From: CAJINA01 sp964647585
GTDB taxonomy: Bacteria > Desulfobacterota > Desulfobacteria > Desulfobacterales > CAJINA01
Assembly (NCBI GenBank): GCA_964647585.1
Contig: CAZYGG010000001.1
Span: 62,001-126,000, forward strand
Length of the DNA: 64,000 nt
Direction of reading: 5' to 3'
In this document: in pieces, positions 9,068 through 18,032 of the stretch
Position numbering within the stretch: the first letter of the stretch is position 1
Layout of the letters: every line of letters starts with the position of its first letter
The notes under the pieces: generated by a model
Told to the model about the DNA's origin: nothing
The model's input: the letters and a program-made list of their open reading frames with translations, nothing else
Databases searched by the model: none
Position numbers and translations under genes: made by a program

Positions 9068-9199
9068 TAGTGTTTCCTGTATACTTAATGTCCTTTTAAA
9101 AGACTTTATTTATCTGTTATATTTATATTTTTTAATATATTCCGCATCTAATGGTTCAATCTGTTCACTCGCTTGCGCGTAACGCGGCACATTGCGCTG

Positions 9200-9424
9200 C
9201 TACACCATTGCCGCGTTCTCCTGTTCCATGTAAATATCACCTGCCAGGTCTGCCAGTAAAGTATCGACTTCCGCCCCGCATCCCGGTGGAACCAGCAGAA
9301 CCACCCGCCCTTCCGCCGGATCGATCGTCGTCAGCGCCGCGATGCCCTCATAGGCTTCCAGTATAAACCTGAGCAGCCCGATTTGCTTCCGGTCCATCCT
9401 GAAATATCGTTTTTGAGATTCCAT
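9200..9424 (-). CDS. DUF4911 family small protein
   Basis: A 74-residue protein matching the DUF4911 pattern: a short beta start, R-x-I-G-x-L-R-F-I-L-E-A-Y-E-G-I-A in the middle, and a V-x-L-x-V-P-x-G segment before a C-terminal helix. The fold suggests a small ferredoxin-like domain, but the family has no known function. I chose the ATG at 9424 because the eight residues upstream (from 9448) are not part of the conserved core; neither start has a clear ribosome site. It is the first gene of a minus-strand group with miaB and the BFN gene. Confidence 0.7.
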   Translation of the reverse strand: MESQKRYFRMDRKQIGLLRFILEAYEGIAALTTIDPAEGRVVLLVPPGCGAEVDTLLADLAGDIYMEQENAAMV

Positions 9425-9519
9425 AGTTAGTGTGCGTATTATAATCATATCGGGTTGCTTTTCAACCGATATCTCAGCATTTTAATCAAAGACTGTTTTC
9501 CATTGTAAGAGCCGGACCG

Positions 9520-11247
9520 ATGGGGTATATGCCGTGCATGGACCGCACCCTAGAGATCCCGACTCTCGACCGCAGCCGCATTGCCAAACTCAACGCAGCC
9601 CTTAAATGCCACCCGGTATTGAGCACCCTGCTCATTAACCGGGATATCACCGATAGTCAAACGGCAATCGATTTTCTGCAGCCTTCCCTTAAAAACCTGC
9701 GACCGCCCCATGATCTTTGCGATATCGCCAGTGCTGTACAAAGAATCGCGGCCGCCATTGAAAAGGGTCAAAAAATACTGGTTTTCGGGGATTATGATGT
9801 GGACGGCGTCACCGCCACCTGCCTGCTGATTGAGTTTTTGGAAATGGTCGGCGCCCGGGTCACTTATTATATTCCCCACCGGGTCCGCGAAGGCTACAGC
9901 CTGAATACAACCCACATTCACAATGGCACGGTTCCGGCGGACACCGGATTGGTCATCACCGTAGACTGCGGTGTATCCAGTCGGGATGCGGTCGCTGCTG
10001 CTGCGAAAACGGGCATTGACGTCATCATAACGGATCATCACACCATCACCAAACCCCTGCCGGAAGCCATCGCGGTTATCAATCCCAATAGAGCGGACTG
10101 TTGTTCCGGCCTGGGGATGCTTTCCGGTGTGGGCGTGGTTTTTTACCTGGTGATCGCCCTGAGAAAAGAATTACGCACCAATGGGCATTTTAAAAACATC
10201 CCCGAACCGAACTTGAAAAAACTGTGCGACCTGGTGGCCCTTGGCACCGTTGCCGATATGGTGCCCCTTTTATTGGAAAACCGGATATTGACCGCCGTCG
10301 GGCTTGATGTCATCAACAACGGCACGCGCCCCGGCCTGAAACAGCTTATTGAAGCCAGCCGTATCCGCAACGGCAAGGTTTACAGCGAGGATATCGCGTT
10401 CCGACTGGCGCCCCGCCTGAATGCGGCCGGACGACTCAATCATGCATCGGAAGCAGTTGAACTCCTCAGGGCCATTGAAGACGATCCCGCCGCACAGATG
10501 GCCACAGCCCTGGATGACCTGAACAGCGAACGACGGAAAATCGAACGCACCACCTCCAAAGACATCGAAAAACTGCTCGCCCGGTCTCCCGCCTATTTAA
10601 ACCGCCCGGCCATTGTTCTGTCCAGCCCCGCGTGGCATCCGGGTATCACCGGCATTGTGGCCGCGCGCCTGGCCAGGCAGTATCATCGTCCCGTGCTTCT
10701 GGTCAGCATGCCGGCCGACATCGGCAAAGGCTCCGGACGCAGCATTCCCGGAATCGATATCATCAGCTGTCTGAAGGAATGTGCGCCGCTTCTGGAGAGA
10801 TATGGCGGTCATCCGGCTGCTGCCGGTATAACGGTAACCAACCGTAATTTCGAAGCATTCCGAGAACTTTTTGAAGAATCAGTTCAAAAGAGAGTGGCCC
10901 GGGGCATCCCCCCCGAACGCATCCGGGTTGATTGCGAGCTTAACTTCGCAGAGATTCAGGCCGACCTTATGGATGCCCTTACACTTCTAGAACCTTTCGG
11001 GCAGGGAAATCCCGAGCCCCTGTTTGTGACGCACCGTGTAGATGTACTTTCTGCAAAAACCGTCGGCCAGGACCACACCCGTCTCACGCTTTCCCAGGAT
11101 GTGAGCAGGATGAAAAAGAGACTGGCAGCTATCTTTTTCAACTCCGGAACGGTTCCGGAAAAAGCCGACCGGGTGGTCTATGCCCTGCGGTGGAATCACT
11201 GGAACGGCCGAAAAAGCATTCAGGCAATTATCAAGTATATGAAATAG
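9520..11247 (+). CDS. recJ: Single-stranded-DNA-specific exonuclease RecJ
   Basis: A 575-residue DHH-family 5'-3' exonuclease acting in recombination and mismatch repair. Motif I is FGDYDVDGVTAT (89-100), and the DHH motif lies at 172-174. The DHHA1 domain includes the GGHPAAAG-type motif near residue 430, and an OB-fold-like C-terminus includes LLEPFGQGNPEP. Three in-frame ATGs (9520, 9529, 9538) could each be the start; none has a strong ribosome site. Convergent with the deacetylase gene across a repeat-rich gap. Confidence 0.96.
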   Translation: MGYMPCMDRTLEIPTLDRSRIAKLNAALKCHPVLSTLLINRDITDSQTAIDFLQPSLKNLRPPHDLCDIASAVQRIAAAIEKGQKILVFGDYDVDGVTATCLLIEFLEMVGARVTYYIPHRVREGYSLNTTHIHNGTVPADTGLVITVDCGVSSRDAVAAAAKTGIDVIITDHHTITKPLPEAIAVINPNRADCCSGLGMLSGVGVVFYLVIALRKELRTNGHFKNIPEPNLKKLCDLVALGTVADMVPLLLENRILTAVGLDVINNGTRPGLKQLIEASRIRNGKVYSEDIAFRLAPRLNAAGRLNHASEAVELLRAIEDDPAAQMATALDDLNSERRKIERTTSKDIEKLLARSPAYLNRPAIVLSSPAWHPGITGIVAARLARQYHRPVLLVSMPADIGKGSGRSIPGIDIISCLKECAPLLERYGGHPAAAGITVTNRNFEAFRELFEESVQKRVARGIPPERIRVDCELNFAEIQADLMDALTLLEPFGQGNPEPLFVTHRVDVLSAKTVGQDHTRLTLSQDVSRMKKRLAAIFFNSGTVPEKADRVVYALRWNHWNGRKSIQAIIKYMK

Positions 11248-11248
11248 A

Positions 11249-11486
11249 AAGGATTCAAGGGGCCAAGGGTTCGAGGGTTTTAACCTTGACACTTAAAACC
11301 CTTGTCAAAGTTGTTTTTTGACTTTTTGCAAGTTCATCAGCCTTTAACGGCGAACCGTCCATATCGCAATCGGAATCGAAATCGATATCGATATCGGGAC
11401 CCGATGACGATACCGATAGCGAATCATGGATTCGGGCGGTTACCAATTTCTACACACCTGGCCCCTCGACCCCTTGAATCCTTTTC
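11249..11486 (+). repeat. Inverted-repeat element with ATCG-rich core
   Basis: Left arm AAAGGATTCAAGGGG (from 11249) and right arm CCCCTTGAATCCTTT (to 11486) are inverted copies of the CCTTGAATCC family. Between them (about 11363-11430) lies a simple-sequence run built on ATCGATATCG. The element fills the gap between convergent recJ and the deacetylase gene. Confidence 0.7.
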
Positions 11487-11489
11487 TCT

Positions 11490-12263
11490 TTACAACACCT
11501 TGGAAACATGAACGAATTTAACGTTGGGGTTTAACTTGCGGTGGTTAAAGAGCTGAATGGCAGCGGCGGTTTCCGGAAATGGATGGCCGATGGCCAGGGC
11601 CCGGCCGGTTTTGAGAGCCACCCGCTGCAATTTATCAAGCTGGGCCAGAATGGCGGGCACGGTGAGGCAGTTATCGAGGAAAATATTTCTACGGGCCGTG
11701 GTAATACCGAGCCGGTTGGCGGTGGGATAGCCTTTGGAGCGGTGGGTGGTCATGCTGTCCACGAAAAACAGCCCTTTTGATTTTAACACCCCCAGCACCT
11801 GCCGCATCTTCTCCGAATCGGCCGTAAATTTTGATCCCATATGGTTATTCACACCGGTAACATAATGTATTTCCTCTATATTTTTCTCAATGGCCGCCAC
11901 AATCGCCTGTTGCCGGTCAGTGGTATAGAGGGCCCCGGGACCGGGATTATATTTGCTGTTAACCGGTTCCATGGGCTGGTGCAGCATGATCTCGTGACCG
12001 GCGGTGTGCAAAATTTCGGCAAGTTCCCGCGTAAAGGGTACCCGCGGCAGGATTGAGAAAGTGAGCGGGATGTCCAGCGCCAGGAATTGTAGGGCCCGTG
12101 AACGACTGAACCCGATATCATCCACGATGATGGCAATTTCAGCCTGCCTGCGCTGTTCGACCGACATACCGGCTGCCCGGGACACAAGGGGACAGGCACC
12201 GGCCGCCGCCAGCGTCGCGGCCAGGGAGGTCGTTGCCCGGAGTAAAAATTGTCGTCTATTCAT
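11490..12263 (-). CDS. Divergent polysaccharide deacetylase (YibQ type), Tat-exported
   Basis: A 257-residue protein. From the ATG at 12263 it begins NRRQFLLRA, a twin-arginine signal, followed by an Ala-rich hydrophobic segment to about residue 25; an upstream start would only bury this signal. The mature part has IVDDIGFS (46-53), the divergent deacetylase version of the metal-binding motif, plus HEIMLHQPMEP and GHPFPE. The family is related to NodB-type deacetylases, is often found with cell-division peptidases, and is predicted to act on envelope sugars. Tat rather than Sec export is a notable detail here. Confidence 0.85.
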   Translation of the reverse strand: MNRRQFLLRATTSLAATLAAAGACPLVSRAAGMSVEQRRQAEIAIIVDDIGFSRSRALQFLALDIPLTFSILPRVPFTRELAEILHTAGHEIMLHQPMEPVNSKYNPGPGALYTTDRQQAIVAAIEKNIEEIHYVTGVNNHMGSKFTADSEKMRQVLGVLKSKGLFFVDSMTTHRSKGYPTANRLGITTARRNIFLDNCLTVPAILAQLDKLQRVALKTGRALAIGHPFPETAAAIQLFNHRKLNPNVKFVHVSKVL

Positions 12264-12337
12264 AAGCGACTGCCGGCAAATCAGCAAGAAGATTGGGGTT
12301 TGTCGATAAATACAATATATAGTATCCGCTGGTCAAG

Positions 12338-12362
12338 AAAATACAACATGCAGTTGTATTTT
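12338..12362. promoter_or_regulatory. 10-bp perfect inverted repeat in a divergent intergenic region
   Basis: AAAATACAAC at 12338-12347 pairs with GTTGTATTTT at 12353-12362 around a 5-base loop. It lies between the deacetylase gene and the divergent gene at 12466. It could be an operator or a hairpin; an adjacent T run also allows a terminator reading. Confidence 0.45.
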
Positions 12363-12386
12363 TTATCCCCCGAAGAAACATTTTGC

Positions 12387-12415
12387 TTGCAATATGGTGC
12401 ACTTGCTTTTATTAT
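12387..12415 (+). promoter_or_regulatory. Sigma70-type promoter for the unknown gene at 12466
   Basis: TTGCAA (12387-12392) and TATTAT (12410-12415) are spaced 17 bp apart. The start codon lies 50 bp downstream of the -10. Read by eye. Confidence 0.5.
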
Positions 12416-12465
12416 AGCGCCCATGTAATTCACTCGTTGCCGTTTTCACCGAGAGGGACACCACC

Positions 12466-12888
12466 ATGGCAAAAGTATTCAGACCAAGTTCAAGAGAATC
12501 GAAGATACTGTCAAAAATAGAATCACAGAAAGAGTATGCCCGCCGGAAAGCACTGGGGGGTATTCGCGATTGTCTGGAACCGCTGGCCAACAATATTTCA
12601 TCAAAACTTGTGGAGAGTAAGCTGGTCGAAACTACCAGTAAAAATGACCTTGAAGAGCAGATTACCAAGTGTCTAGAAACCCTCAGCCACTCTGATGATT
12701 TTGATATTGACTATAAAAACGCGCCCTTCCGGGCCATTGTGCCCAATCCCAATGTCATCACCCTCTATTTGACCGCCTTTGTAATCGAAACCTTGATCAA
12801 CCATAAGGCTGTTGTCGATATTTTCGGATCTGACGAGGAAATTTATCTCTGTATCCATCAACAGGTTGCCAGACACCTGCCCACCTGA
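12466..12888 (+). CDS. Hypothetical protein, unknown function
   Basis: A 140-residue soluble protein I do not recognise. The first 45 residues are strongly basic and helical (many Arg, Lys and Ser). The rest is mixed, with two Cys (positions 36 and 69) and a central NAPFRAIVPNP segment that could be a conserved turn. A purine-rich AGAGGGACACCACC stretch precedes the ATG. A sigma70-type promoter lies upstream, and the next gene, tex, starts 165 bp downstream. No membrane helix or catalytic motif can be seen. Confidence 0.55.
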   Translation: MAKVFRPSSRESKILSKIESQKEYARRKALGGIRDCLEPLANNISSKLVESKLVETTSKNDLEEQITKCLETLSHSDDFDIDYKNAPFRAIVPNPNVITLYLTAFVIETLINHKAVVDIFGSDEEIYLCIHQQVARHLPT

Positions 12889-13053
12889 AATCTTTGGGCC
12901 CCTATCACCTCTGTACCCCGCATACTGCACACGTCCTTGCCGGCCGGTTGACAGGCATCGCAGAGCCTCTGGAGGCCTTTTTCAATCAACGGATACTATC
13001 GTCGCAAACAGTACTATGGGCTGTTTCTAAATCCAATTAAAGGAATAAGTTGA

Positions 13054-15318
13054 ATGTCCCGGGAACACGTTGCAGTTATAGCTGAACAATTGCACCTCGG
13101 CAAAAACCAGGTAAAAGCCGTCACTGACCTGCTTGAGGCGGGGGCCACCATACCCTTTATCTCCAGGTACCGAAAGGAAGTCACCGGCAGCCTTGATGAA
13201 GTTGCGGTAACCGCCATTCGTGATCAAGTAAAATTGCTGGCAGATCTCACGGCAAGGAAAAAAGCCGTTATCAAATCACTGGATCAAAACGGGCATCTCA
13301 CCGCTGAACGCGAGCAGCAGGTTTTCGCCGCTGAAACCATGTCCCAGGTGGAAGACATCTATCTGCCCTACCGGCCGAAAAGACGCACCCGGGCCAGCCA
13401 GGCACGGGAAAAGGGCCTCGAGCCACTGGCAAGAGACCTGCTGGCGCAGCAGGGCGTAGACCCTCAAAAAGCGGCCGCCGATTTCATTAATCCGGAAAAA
13501 GGCGTTGATTCTATCGATACGGCCCTGGACGGAGCCCGGGATATTATCGCTGAAATCATCAATGAAGATGCCCGGGCCAGGGACGGGCTCAGGTCTCTGT
13601 TCGCTACCCTGAGTGAGTATATCTGTTCCGTGGCCAAGGGCATGGAGACCGAGGGCAGCAAATACCGGGACTACTTTGCGTACCGGGAGCCGGCGGCACA
13701 GGCGCCATCCCACCGTATCCTGGCCATGCGCCGGGGCGAAAAGGAAGGCTTTTTAAACATCACGGTCGCCCCGCCCGAATCAGAAGCGATTGCAATGTTG
13801 GAGAATCTTTTCGTTGAAGGCCCCGGGGCTGATTCCGAACAGGTGAAACTGGCGGTTTATGACAGCTACCGCCGCCTGCTGTCCAGATCGATGGAGACGG
13901 AAATGCGTTTGGCCACCAAAGAACGGGCGGACAGTGAGGCAATCAGGGTTTTTGCGGATAATCTCCGCCAGCTTCTGCTCGCCCCTCCACTGGGTGCCAG
14001 GCGTGTCCTGGGACTAGACCCGGGTTTTCGAACCGGCTGCAAGCTGGTCTGCCTGGACAGGCAGGGCAAATTGAGGCACCATGACACCATTTTTCCCCAT
14101 ACGGGAACAAAAAAAGCCACCGAAGCCGGACGGACGGTCAAGAACCTGTGCCGGCAATTTAAAATTGAAGCCATTGCCGTGGGCAACGGCACCGCGGGCA
14201 AGGAGACGGAGTCATTTCTAAGATCCCTCAAATTGGATGCTGCCCTGCCAATCGTGATGGTAAATGAAAGCGGTGCCTCCATCTACTCGGCCTCGGCTGC
14301 TGCCCGCGAGGAATTTGCCGAACTTGACCTCACGGTGCGGGGCGCGATTTCCATCGCCCGCCGCCTCATGGATCCCCTGGCGGAACTTGTCAAGATCGAC
14401 GCCAAAGCCATCGGCGTCGGACAGTATCAGCATGATGTCGACCAGGGCGCACTGAAGCAATCCCTCGATGACACGGTCGCCAGCTGTGTCAATGCCGTGG
14501 GTGTAGACGTAAACCAGGCCAGTGTTCAACTGCTGACGTATGTTTCCGGTATCGGTCCTCAAATAGCCCGCAATATAGTCTCTTTTCGAAATGAAAACGG
14601 ACCTTTCCGGAAAAGGACAGCCTTAAAAAGCGTCCCCCGGCTGGGGCCTAAAGCCTTTCAGCAGGCCACCGGTTTTTTACGGATCCTGAACGGGGACAAT
14701 CCTTTGGACGCCAGCGCCGTCCATCCGGAAAGCTACCCCATCGTGGACACGATGGCGCAGAACCTGAATTGCACGGTAGACCGCTTGCTGAATGATCCGC
14801 AACTGCGCAAAACAATCGATATAAAACAGTATATTACCGATGAAATCGGCCTGCCGACGCTCCGGGATATCCTGCATGAACTGGACAAACCCGGCCGCGA
14901 CCCCCGCAAATCATTTGAACTGTTTGCATTTGCCGAGGGAATTGATACACTTGACGATCTCGAGCCGGGAATGCGGCTCCCCGGTGTGGTCACCAATGTC
15001 ACCGCTTTTGGCGCTTTTGTCGATATCGGGGTTCACCAGGACGGCCTGGTGCACATCAGCCAGATGTCGGATCGGTTTGTCAAGGATCCGGCCGACATCG
15101 TCAAGGTTCAACAGCCGGTCAAAGTGACGGTCCTGGAGGTGGACAGGGCCCGCTCCCGGATATCGCTATCCCTGAAGGCCTCACCGGCGGCCCCGGTTAA
15201 AAAGAAACACCAGAACCAGGCCCGGGCAACCCAAAAACAGTCCGGCGGTAAGATTAAGCCTAAACAGTCCAAACCATTCAACAATGCCTTTGCCGGGCTG
15301 GACGCTCTAAAAAAGTAA
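13054..15318 (+). CDS. tex: Tex-family transcription accessory / RNA-binding protein
   Basis: A 754-residue protein of normal Tex length. It has the N-terminal helical region with FISRYRKE (residues 31-38), the YqgF/RNase H-like domain (about 320-450, with LGLDPGFRTGC), helix-hairpin-helix segments (GIGPQIARNIV), and a C-terminal S1 domain (about 640-710) with GAFVDIGVHQDGLVHIS. A Lys/Gln-rich tail follows. Tex binds nucleic acids and affects transcription. AAGGA precedes the ATG by about 9 bp. A leader-element repeat and dtd follow on the same strand. Confidence 0.96.
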   Translation: MSREHVAVIAEQLHLGKNQVKAVTDLLEAGATIPFISRYRKEVTGSLDEVAVTAIRDQVKLLADLTARKKAVIKSLDQNGHLTAEREQQVFAAETMSQVEDIYLPYRPKRRTRASQAREKGLEPLARDLLAQQGVDPQKAAADFINPEKGVDSIDTALDGARDIIAEIINEDARARDGLRSLFATLSEYICSVAKGMETEGSKYRDYFAYREPAAQAPSHRILAMRRGEKEGFLNITVAPPESEAIAMLENLFVEGPGADSEQVKLAVYDSYRRLLSRSMETEMRLATKERADSEAIRVFADNLRQLLLAPPLGARRVLGLDPGFRTGCKLVCLDRQGKLRHHDTIFPHTGTKKATEAGRTVKNLCRQFKIEAIAVGNGTAGKETESFLRSLKLDAALPIVMVNESGASIYSASAAAREEFAELDLTVRGAISIARRLMDPLAELVKIDAKAIGVGQYQHDVDQGALKQSLDDTVASCVNAVGVDVNQASVQLLTYVSGIGPQIARNIVSFRNENGPFRKRTALKSVPRLGPKAFQQATGFLRILNGDNPLDASAVHPESYPIVDTMAQNLNCTVDRLLNDPQLRKTIDIKQYITDEIGLPTLRDILHELDKPGRDPRKSFELFAFAEGIDTLDDLEPGMRLPGVVTNVTAFGAFVDIGVHQDGLVHISQMSDRFVKDPADIVKVQQPVKVTVLEVDRARSRISLSLKASPAAPVKKKHQNQARATQKQSGGKIKPKQSKPFNNAFAGLDALKK

Positions 15319-15320
15319 AA

Positions 15321-15361
15321 AGGCCTGGTCCTGGGAACCAAGTTTTTAAAGACAGAATAAA
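15321..15361 (+). repeat. Leader element L, short copy upstream of dtd
   Basis: Carries GGCCTGGTCCTGGGAACC, then AAGTTTTTAAAGACAGAATAAA split over 15341-15361. The right end matches the copies at 3682 and 36390. It begins 3 bp after the tex stop and ends 27 bp before the dtd start. Confidence 0.65.
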
Positions 15362-15388
15362 GCGTAGGATCTTAAAGGGAGGAACCCT

Positions 15389-15835
15389 TTGAAAGCGGTC
15401 ATTCAACGGGTAAACCGCGGCTCTGTGTCCGTGTCCGGCGAGGTCATCGGCAGCATCCGGCAGGGGCTGGTTGTTCTCCTGGGTGTTGCCCGGGATGATA
15501 CCCGGGAAGATGCAGATTATCTATCTGAAAAAATAATCAATCTCCGTATTTTTGAAGATCCGGAAAAAAAGATGAATCTCTCCATCCGCGATGTCGGCGG
15601 CAGCCTGCTGGTGGTCTCCCAATTCACCCTGCTGGCCGACTGTCGCAAAGGCCGCCGGCCCTCGTATGTAAAAGCGGCCCGGCCTGAAACCGCAAACGAA
15701 CTCTACACCTATTTTGTTGATCGGATACGGGCCGCAGCGATACCGGTCGCCACCGGCCAATTTGGAGCCGACATGGCGGTGTCTCTGGTAAATGACGGGC
15801 CGGTCACGATCGTCATCGACAGCCGGGAGAAGTAA
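15389..15835 (+). CDS. dtd: D-aminoacyl-tRNA deacylase
   Basis: A 148-residue protein of the usual Dtd length. It hydrolyses D-amino acids and glycine wrongly attached to tRNA. The active-site motif SQFTLLAD (78-85) and the Gly-cisPro motif NDGPVTI (138-144) are both intact. The start is TTG, as MKAVIQRV is the normal N-terminus, with GGGAGGAACC upstream. The PBP4-like gene follows after 14 bp, so co-transcription is likely. Confidence 0.96.
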   Translation: MKAVIQRVNRGSVSVSGEVIGSIRQGLVVLLGVARDDTREDADYLSEKIINLRIFEDPEKKMNLSIRDVGGSLLVVSQFTLLADCRKGRRPSYVKAARPETANELYTYFVDRIRAAAIPVATGQFGADMAVSLVNDGPVTIVIDSREK

Positions 15836-15848
15836 GGGCTGAAAAGCA

Positions 15849-15985
15849 AATGTCCAATATCCAATACCCAATATCCAATGTCCAAGGGAGGTATCCTGCC
15901 AATTTGACTGGTTTAAAACCAGCAGCGCAAAGCGCTTCCTTACTTGGACATTGGACATTCCTTGTTGGTTATTGGATATTCGTTC
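15849..15985 (+). repeat. TGTCCAATATCC palindromic element, copy 1 (inside a coding frame)
   Basis: A 137-bp imperfect palindrome. The left arm has repeated CCAATATCCAATACCC and CCAATGTCCAAG units; the right arm has CTTGGACATTGGACATTCC and ATTGGATATTCG. The inverted copy at 59975-60110 shares both arms and the centre (GGTTTAAAACCAGCAGCGC). Here the element overlaps the first 45 codons of the PBP4-like gene. Confidence 0.8.
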
Positions 15986-17241
15986 TTCGGTCTTTTTGTA
16001 CACCAAATAAAAGACGGCTGCCCGCCCTAACCCGAGCTTTCCTGGCAGGTCTCCTTGCCCTCCTTATACTGCCTTCAGACCTGCCGGCAACCGGTGAAGA
16101 AAAGATATTGCAAATGATCGGTCCGACGGATGCGCTGATCCTGGCCGGTCCGGACAATCGGATTCTCCTGGAAAAAAATCCCCACACCCTCCTCATTCCC
16201 GCCTCGACCCTCAAGCTGCTCAACGCCCTGGCGGTGATGGACACCCTGGGCAGGAATCATCGGTTTGAAACCCATTTTTATGCCGAAACGGACGGGGCTA
16301 TCCGTATCAAGGGGTTTGGTGACCCCCTGCTTATTTCCGAGATAGTGGCGGAAATGGCCAGGCAGGTTTTAAAGGCGGCCGGCCCTCGCAGCAGGCCAAT
16401 CCGCAGCCTCCTGGTGGATGATACCTATTTCGCCACGCCGATCAAAATTCCGGGAGTGACGCCATCCAGTGAGCCCTACGACGCGCCGGTCGGCGCCTTT
16501 TGTGTGAATTTCAATACGGTGAACTACCGGGTTGAAAACAATACGGTGCTCAGCGCGGAACCGCAAACCCCCCTGCTCCCTTTTGCCGAAAGCCTGGTCA
16601 GGCAAAAAGGCATCCGCGGCGGCGGTCGCATTGTCCTGTCCCATGACAACCATGCCATTGCCCTCTATGGTGCCCACCTGCTGGCCTATTTTCTGGCTGA
16701 AAAGGGTGCCAGCAGTATTGAACAGGTCGGTATGGCATCCACAGACACCCCCCCGGGTTCACGGCTACTGGTCTATCGCTCCCCGTTCGGGCTGGCAGAG
16801 CTGGTTAAAAAAATGATGGCGTTTTCAAATAATTTCGTGGCGAATCAACTGGTCATTGCCGCCGGTGCGCAAAAATTCGGTCCCCCCGGTACCCTGGCAA
16901 AAGGGGTCCGCCTGCTTGAATCTTACTGCCGGGAAAAATTGAAGCTCAAGGAATTCACCCTGGTGGAAGGCTCTGGGATTTCGCGCCAAAACCGGTTCAC
17001 GGCTCTGGCGCTGTTAAAAATTGTTGCGGAATTTGAACCTTATCACAGCCTGCTGCGCTACCGGGACGGTGAATATTTCAAGACCGGCACCTTAAAAGGG
17101 GTCCGTTCCCGGGTCGGTTATATCCGGCGGCCGGCCGGCGGCTTTTATCGTTTTGTGATAGTAGTCAACACGCCGGGCAGATCAGCAACCGGCATCAAGA
17201 GAGCGCTCACCGGCTATCTCATTCAGAATGATTACCCTTAG
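15850..17241 (+). CDS. D-alanyl-D-alanine carboxypeptidase / PBP4-like (S13)
   Basis: A penicillin-binding protein with the three active-site motifs: S119-T-L-K122, S326-N-N328 and K411-T-G413. It trims or cuts peptidoglycan side chains in the periplasm. The first 45 codons are encoded by a dispersed repeat; the likely signal peptide is the hydrophobic stretch at residues 60-80, preceded by NKRR. No ATG, GTG or TTG lies between the repeat and this signal, so translation must begin in the repeat (ATG 15850 or TTG 15904) or at an unusual codon. It overlaps folE2 tail to tail by 23 bp. Confidence 0.88.
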   Translation: MSNIQYPISNVQGRYPANLTGLKPAAQSASLLGHWTFLVGYWIFVLRSFCTPNKRRLPALTRAFLAGLLALLILPSDLPATGEEKILQMIGPTDALILAGPDNRILLEKNPHTLLIPASTLKLLNALAVMDTLGRNHRFETHFYAETDGAIRIKGFGDPLLISEIVAEMARQVLKAAGPRSRPIRSLLVDDTYFATPIKIPGVTPSSEPYDAPVGAFCVNFNTVNYRVENNTVLSAEPQTPLLPFAESLVRQKGIRGGGRIVLSHDNHAIALYGAHLLAYFLAEKGASSIEQVGMASTDTPPGSRLLVYRSPFGLAELVKKMMAFSNNFVANQLVIAAGAQKFGPPGTLAKGVRLLESYCREKLKLKEFTLVEGSGISRQNRFTALALLKIVAEFEPYHSLLRYRDGEYFKTGTLKGVRSRVGYIRRPAGGFYRFVIVVNTPGRSATGIKRALTGYLIQNDYP

Positions 17242-18007
17242 CATTCGTGATGTGGGCGTAAGCGCTGTGGTTGTGGATCGATTCAAAATTTTCGGCGCTG
17301 ACGGAAAACCAGGTGATGTTATCGTCATGGTTCAGCTTTTCGGCAATGTCGCGCACCACATCTTCAACAAATTTAGGGTTGGCGTACCCTCTTTCGGTCA
17401 CACATTTCTCATCCACCCGCTTGAGTACTGAAAAAACCTCGCAGGATGCGGTCGATTCGACCAGGTCAATCATATCCTCCATCCAGATGAACTTCTTGAA
17501 ACGGGTACTCAACCGCACTTCGCCCCTTTGATTATGGGCCCCGCAATCGCTGATTTCTTTGGAACAGGGGCAGACCGATGATATGGGCACCACCACCTCG
17601 GAAACCAGGTCAACCTTATTATCAGGCGCGCAGGATCCGAATATCCGGCAGGTATAATCCATCAGACCGGGGGCCTTGGACATGGGCGCCGTTTTCTCGA
17701 TAAAATAGGGAAAGGAAACTTCGATGTGCGCCGAGGCCGCATGAAGGTGTTTTTTCATCTGGCCGAGGACATCGGAAATACCCTGCAGGGATATTTCCGG
17801 ACGCAGCAGATGCAGTATCTCGACAAACCGGCTCATGTGCGTCCCCTTGTATTCATGGGGCAGATCGACATACATGTTGATGGTGGCGACGGTGTTTTGA
17901 ACGGTGTTTTTCCGGTCAAGAACCGTAATGGGATAGCGGAGATTCTTGATGCCAACCTTGTCAATGGGAATGTTTCGAAAATCTCTCTGGTTCTGTATAT
18001 CTTTCAT
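17219..18007 (-). CDS. folE2: GTP cyclohydrolase FolE2 (type IB)
   Basis: A 262-residue enzyme making dihydroneopterin triphosphate from GTP for folate (or queuosine) synthesis. FolE2 features include MSRFVE (residues 59-64), a VCPCSKEIS segment carrying the catalytic cysteine, and GAHNQRG. This zinc-independent type replaces FolE in many bacteria. It is the last gene of the rpoZ-ttcA-folE2 run, 25 bp after ttcA. Its 3' end overlaps the convergent carboxypeptidase gene. Confidence 0.95.
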   Translation of the reverse strand: MKDIQNQRDFRNIPIDKVGIKNLRYPITVLDRKNTVQNTVATINMYVDLPHEYKGTHMSRFVEILHLLRPEISLQGISDVLGQMKKHLHAASAHIEVSFPYFIEKTAPMSKAPGLMDYTCRIFGSCAPDNKVDLVSEVVVPISSVCPCSKEISDCGAHNQRGEVRLSTRFKKFIWMEDMIDLVESTASCEVFSVLKRVDEKCVTERGYANPKFVEDVVRDIAEKLNHDDNITWFSVSAENFESIHNHSAYAHITNAKGNHSE

Positions 18008-18032
18008 GGGAATACGGTGTTGCCCCTGTCCG

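Noticed and set aside
9068..9199. A GC-rich stretch with short complementary parts, first considered as a tRNA
   Set aside because: No cloverleaf could be formed and no T-loop GTTCRA motif is in the right place. No tRNA was found elsewhere in the window.
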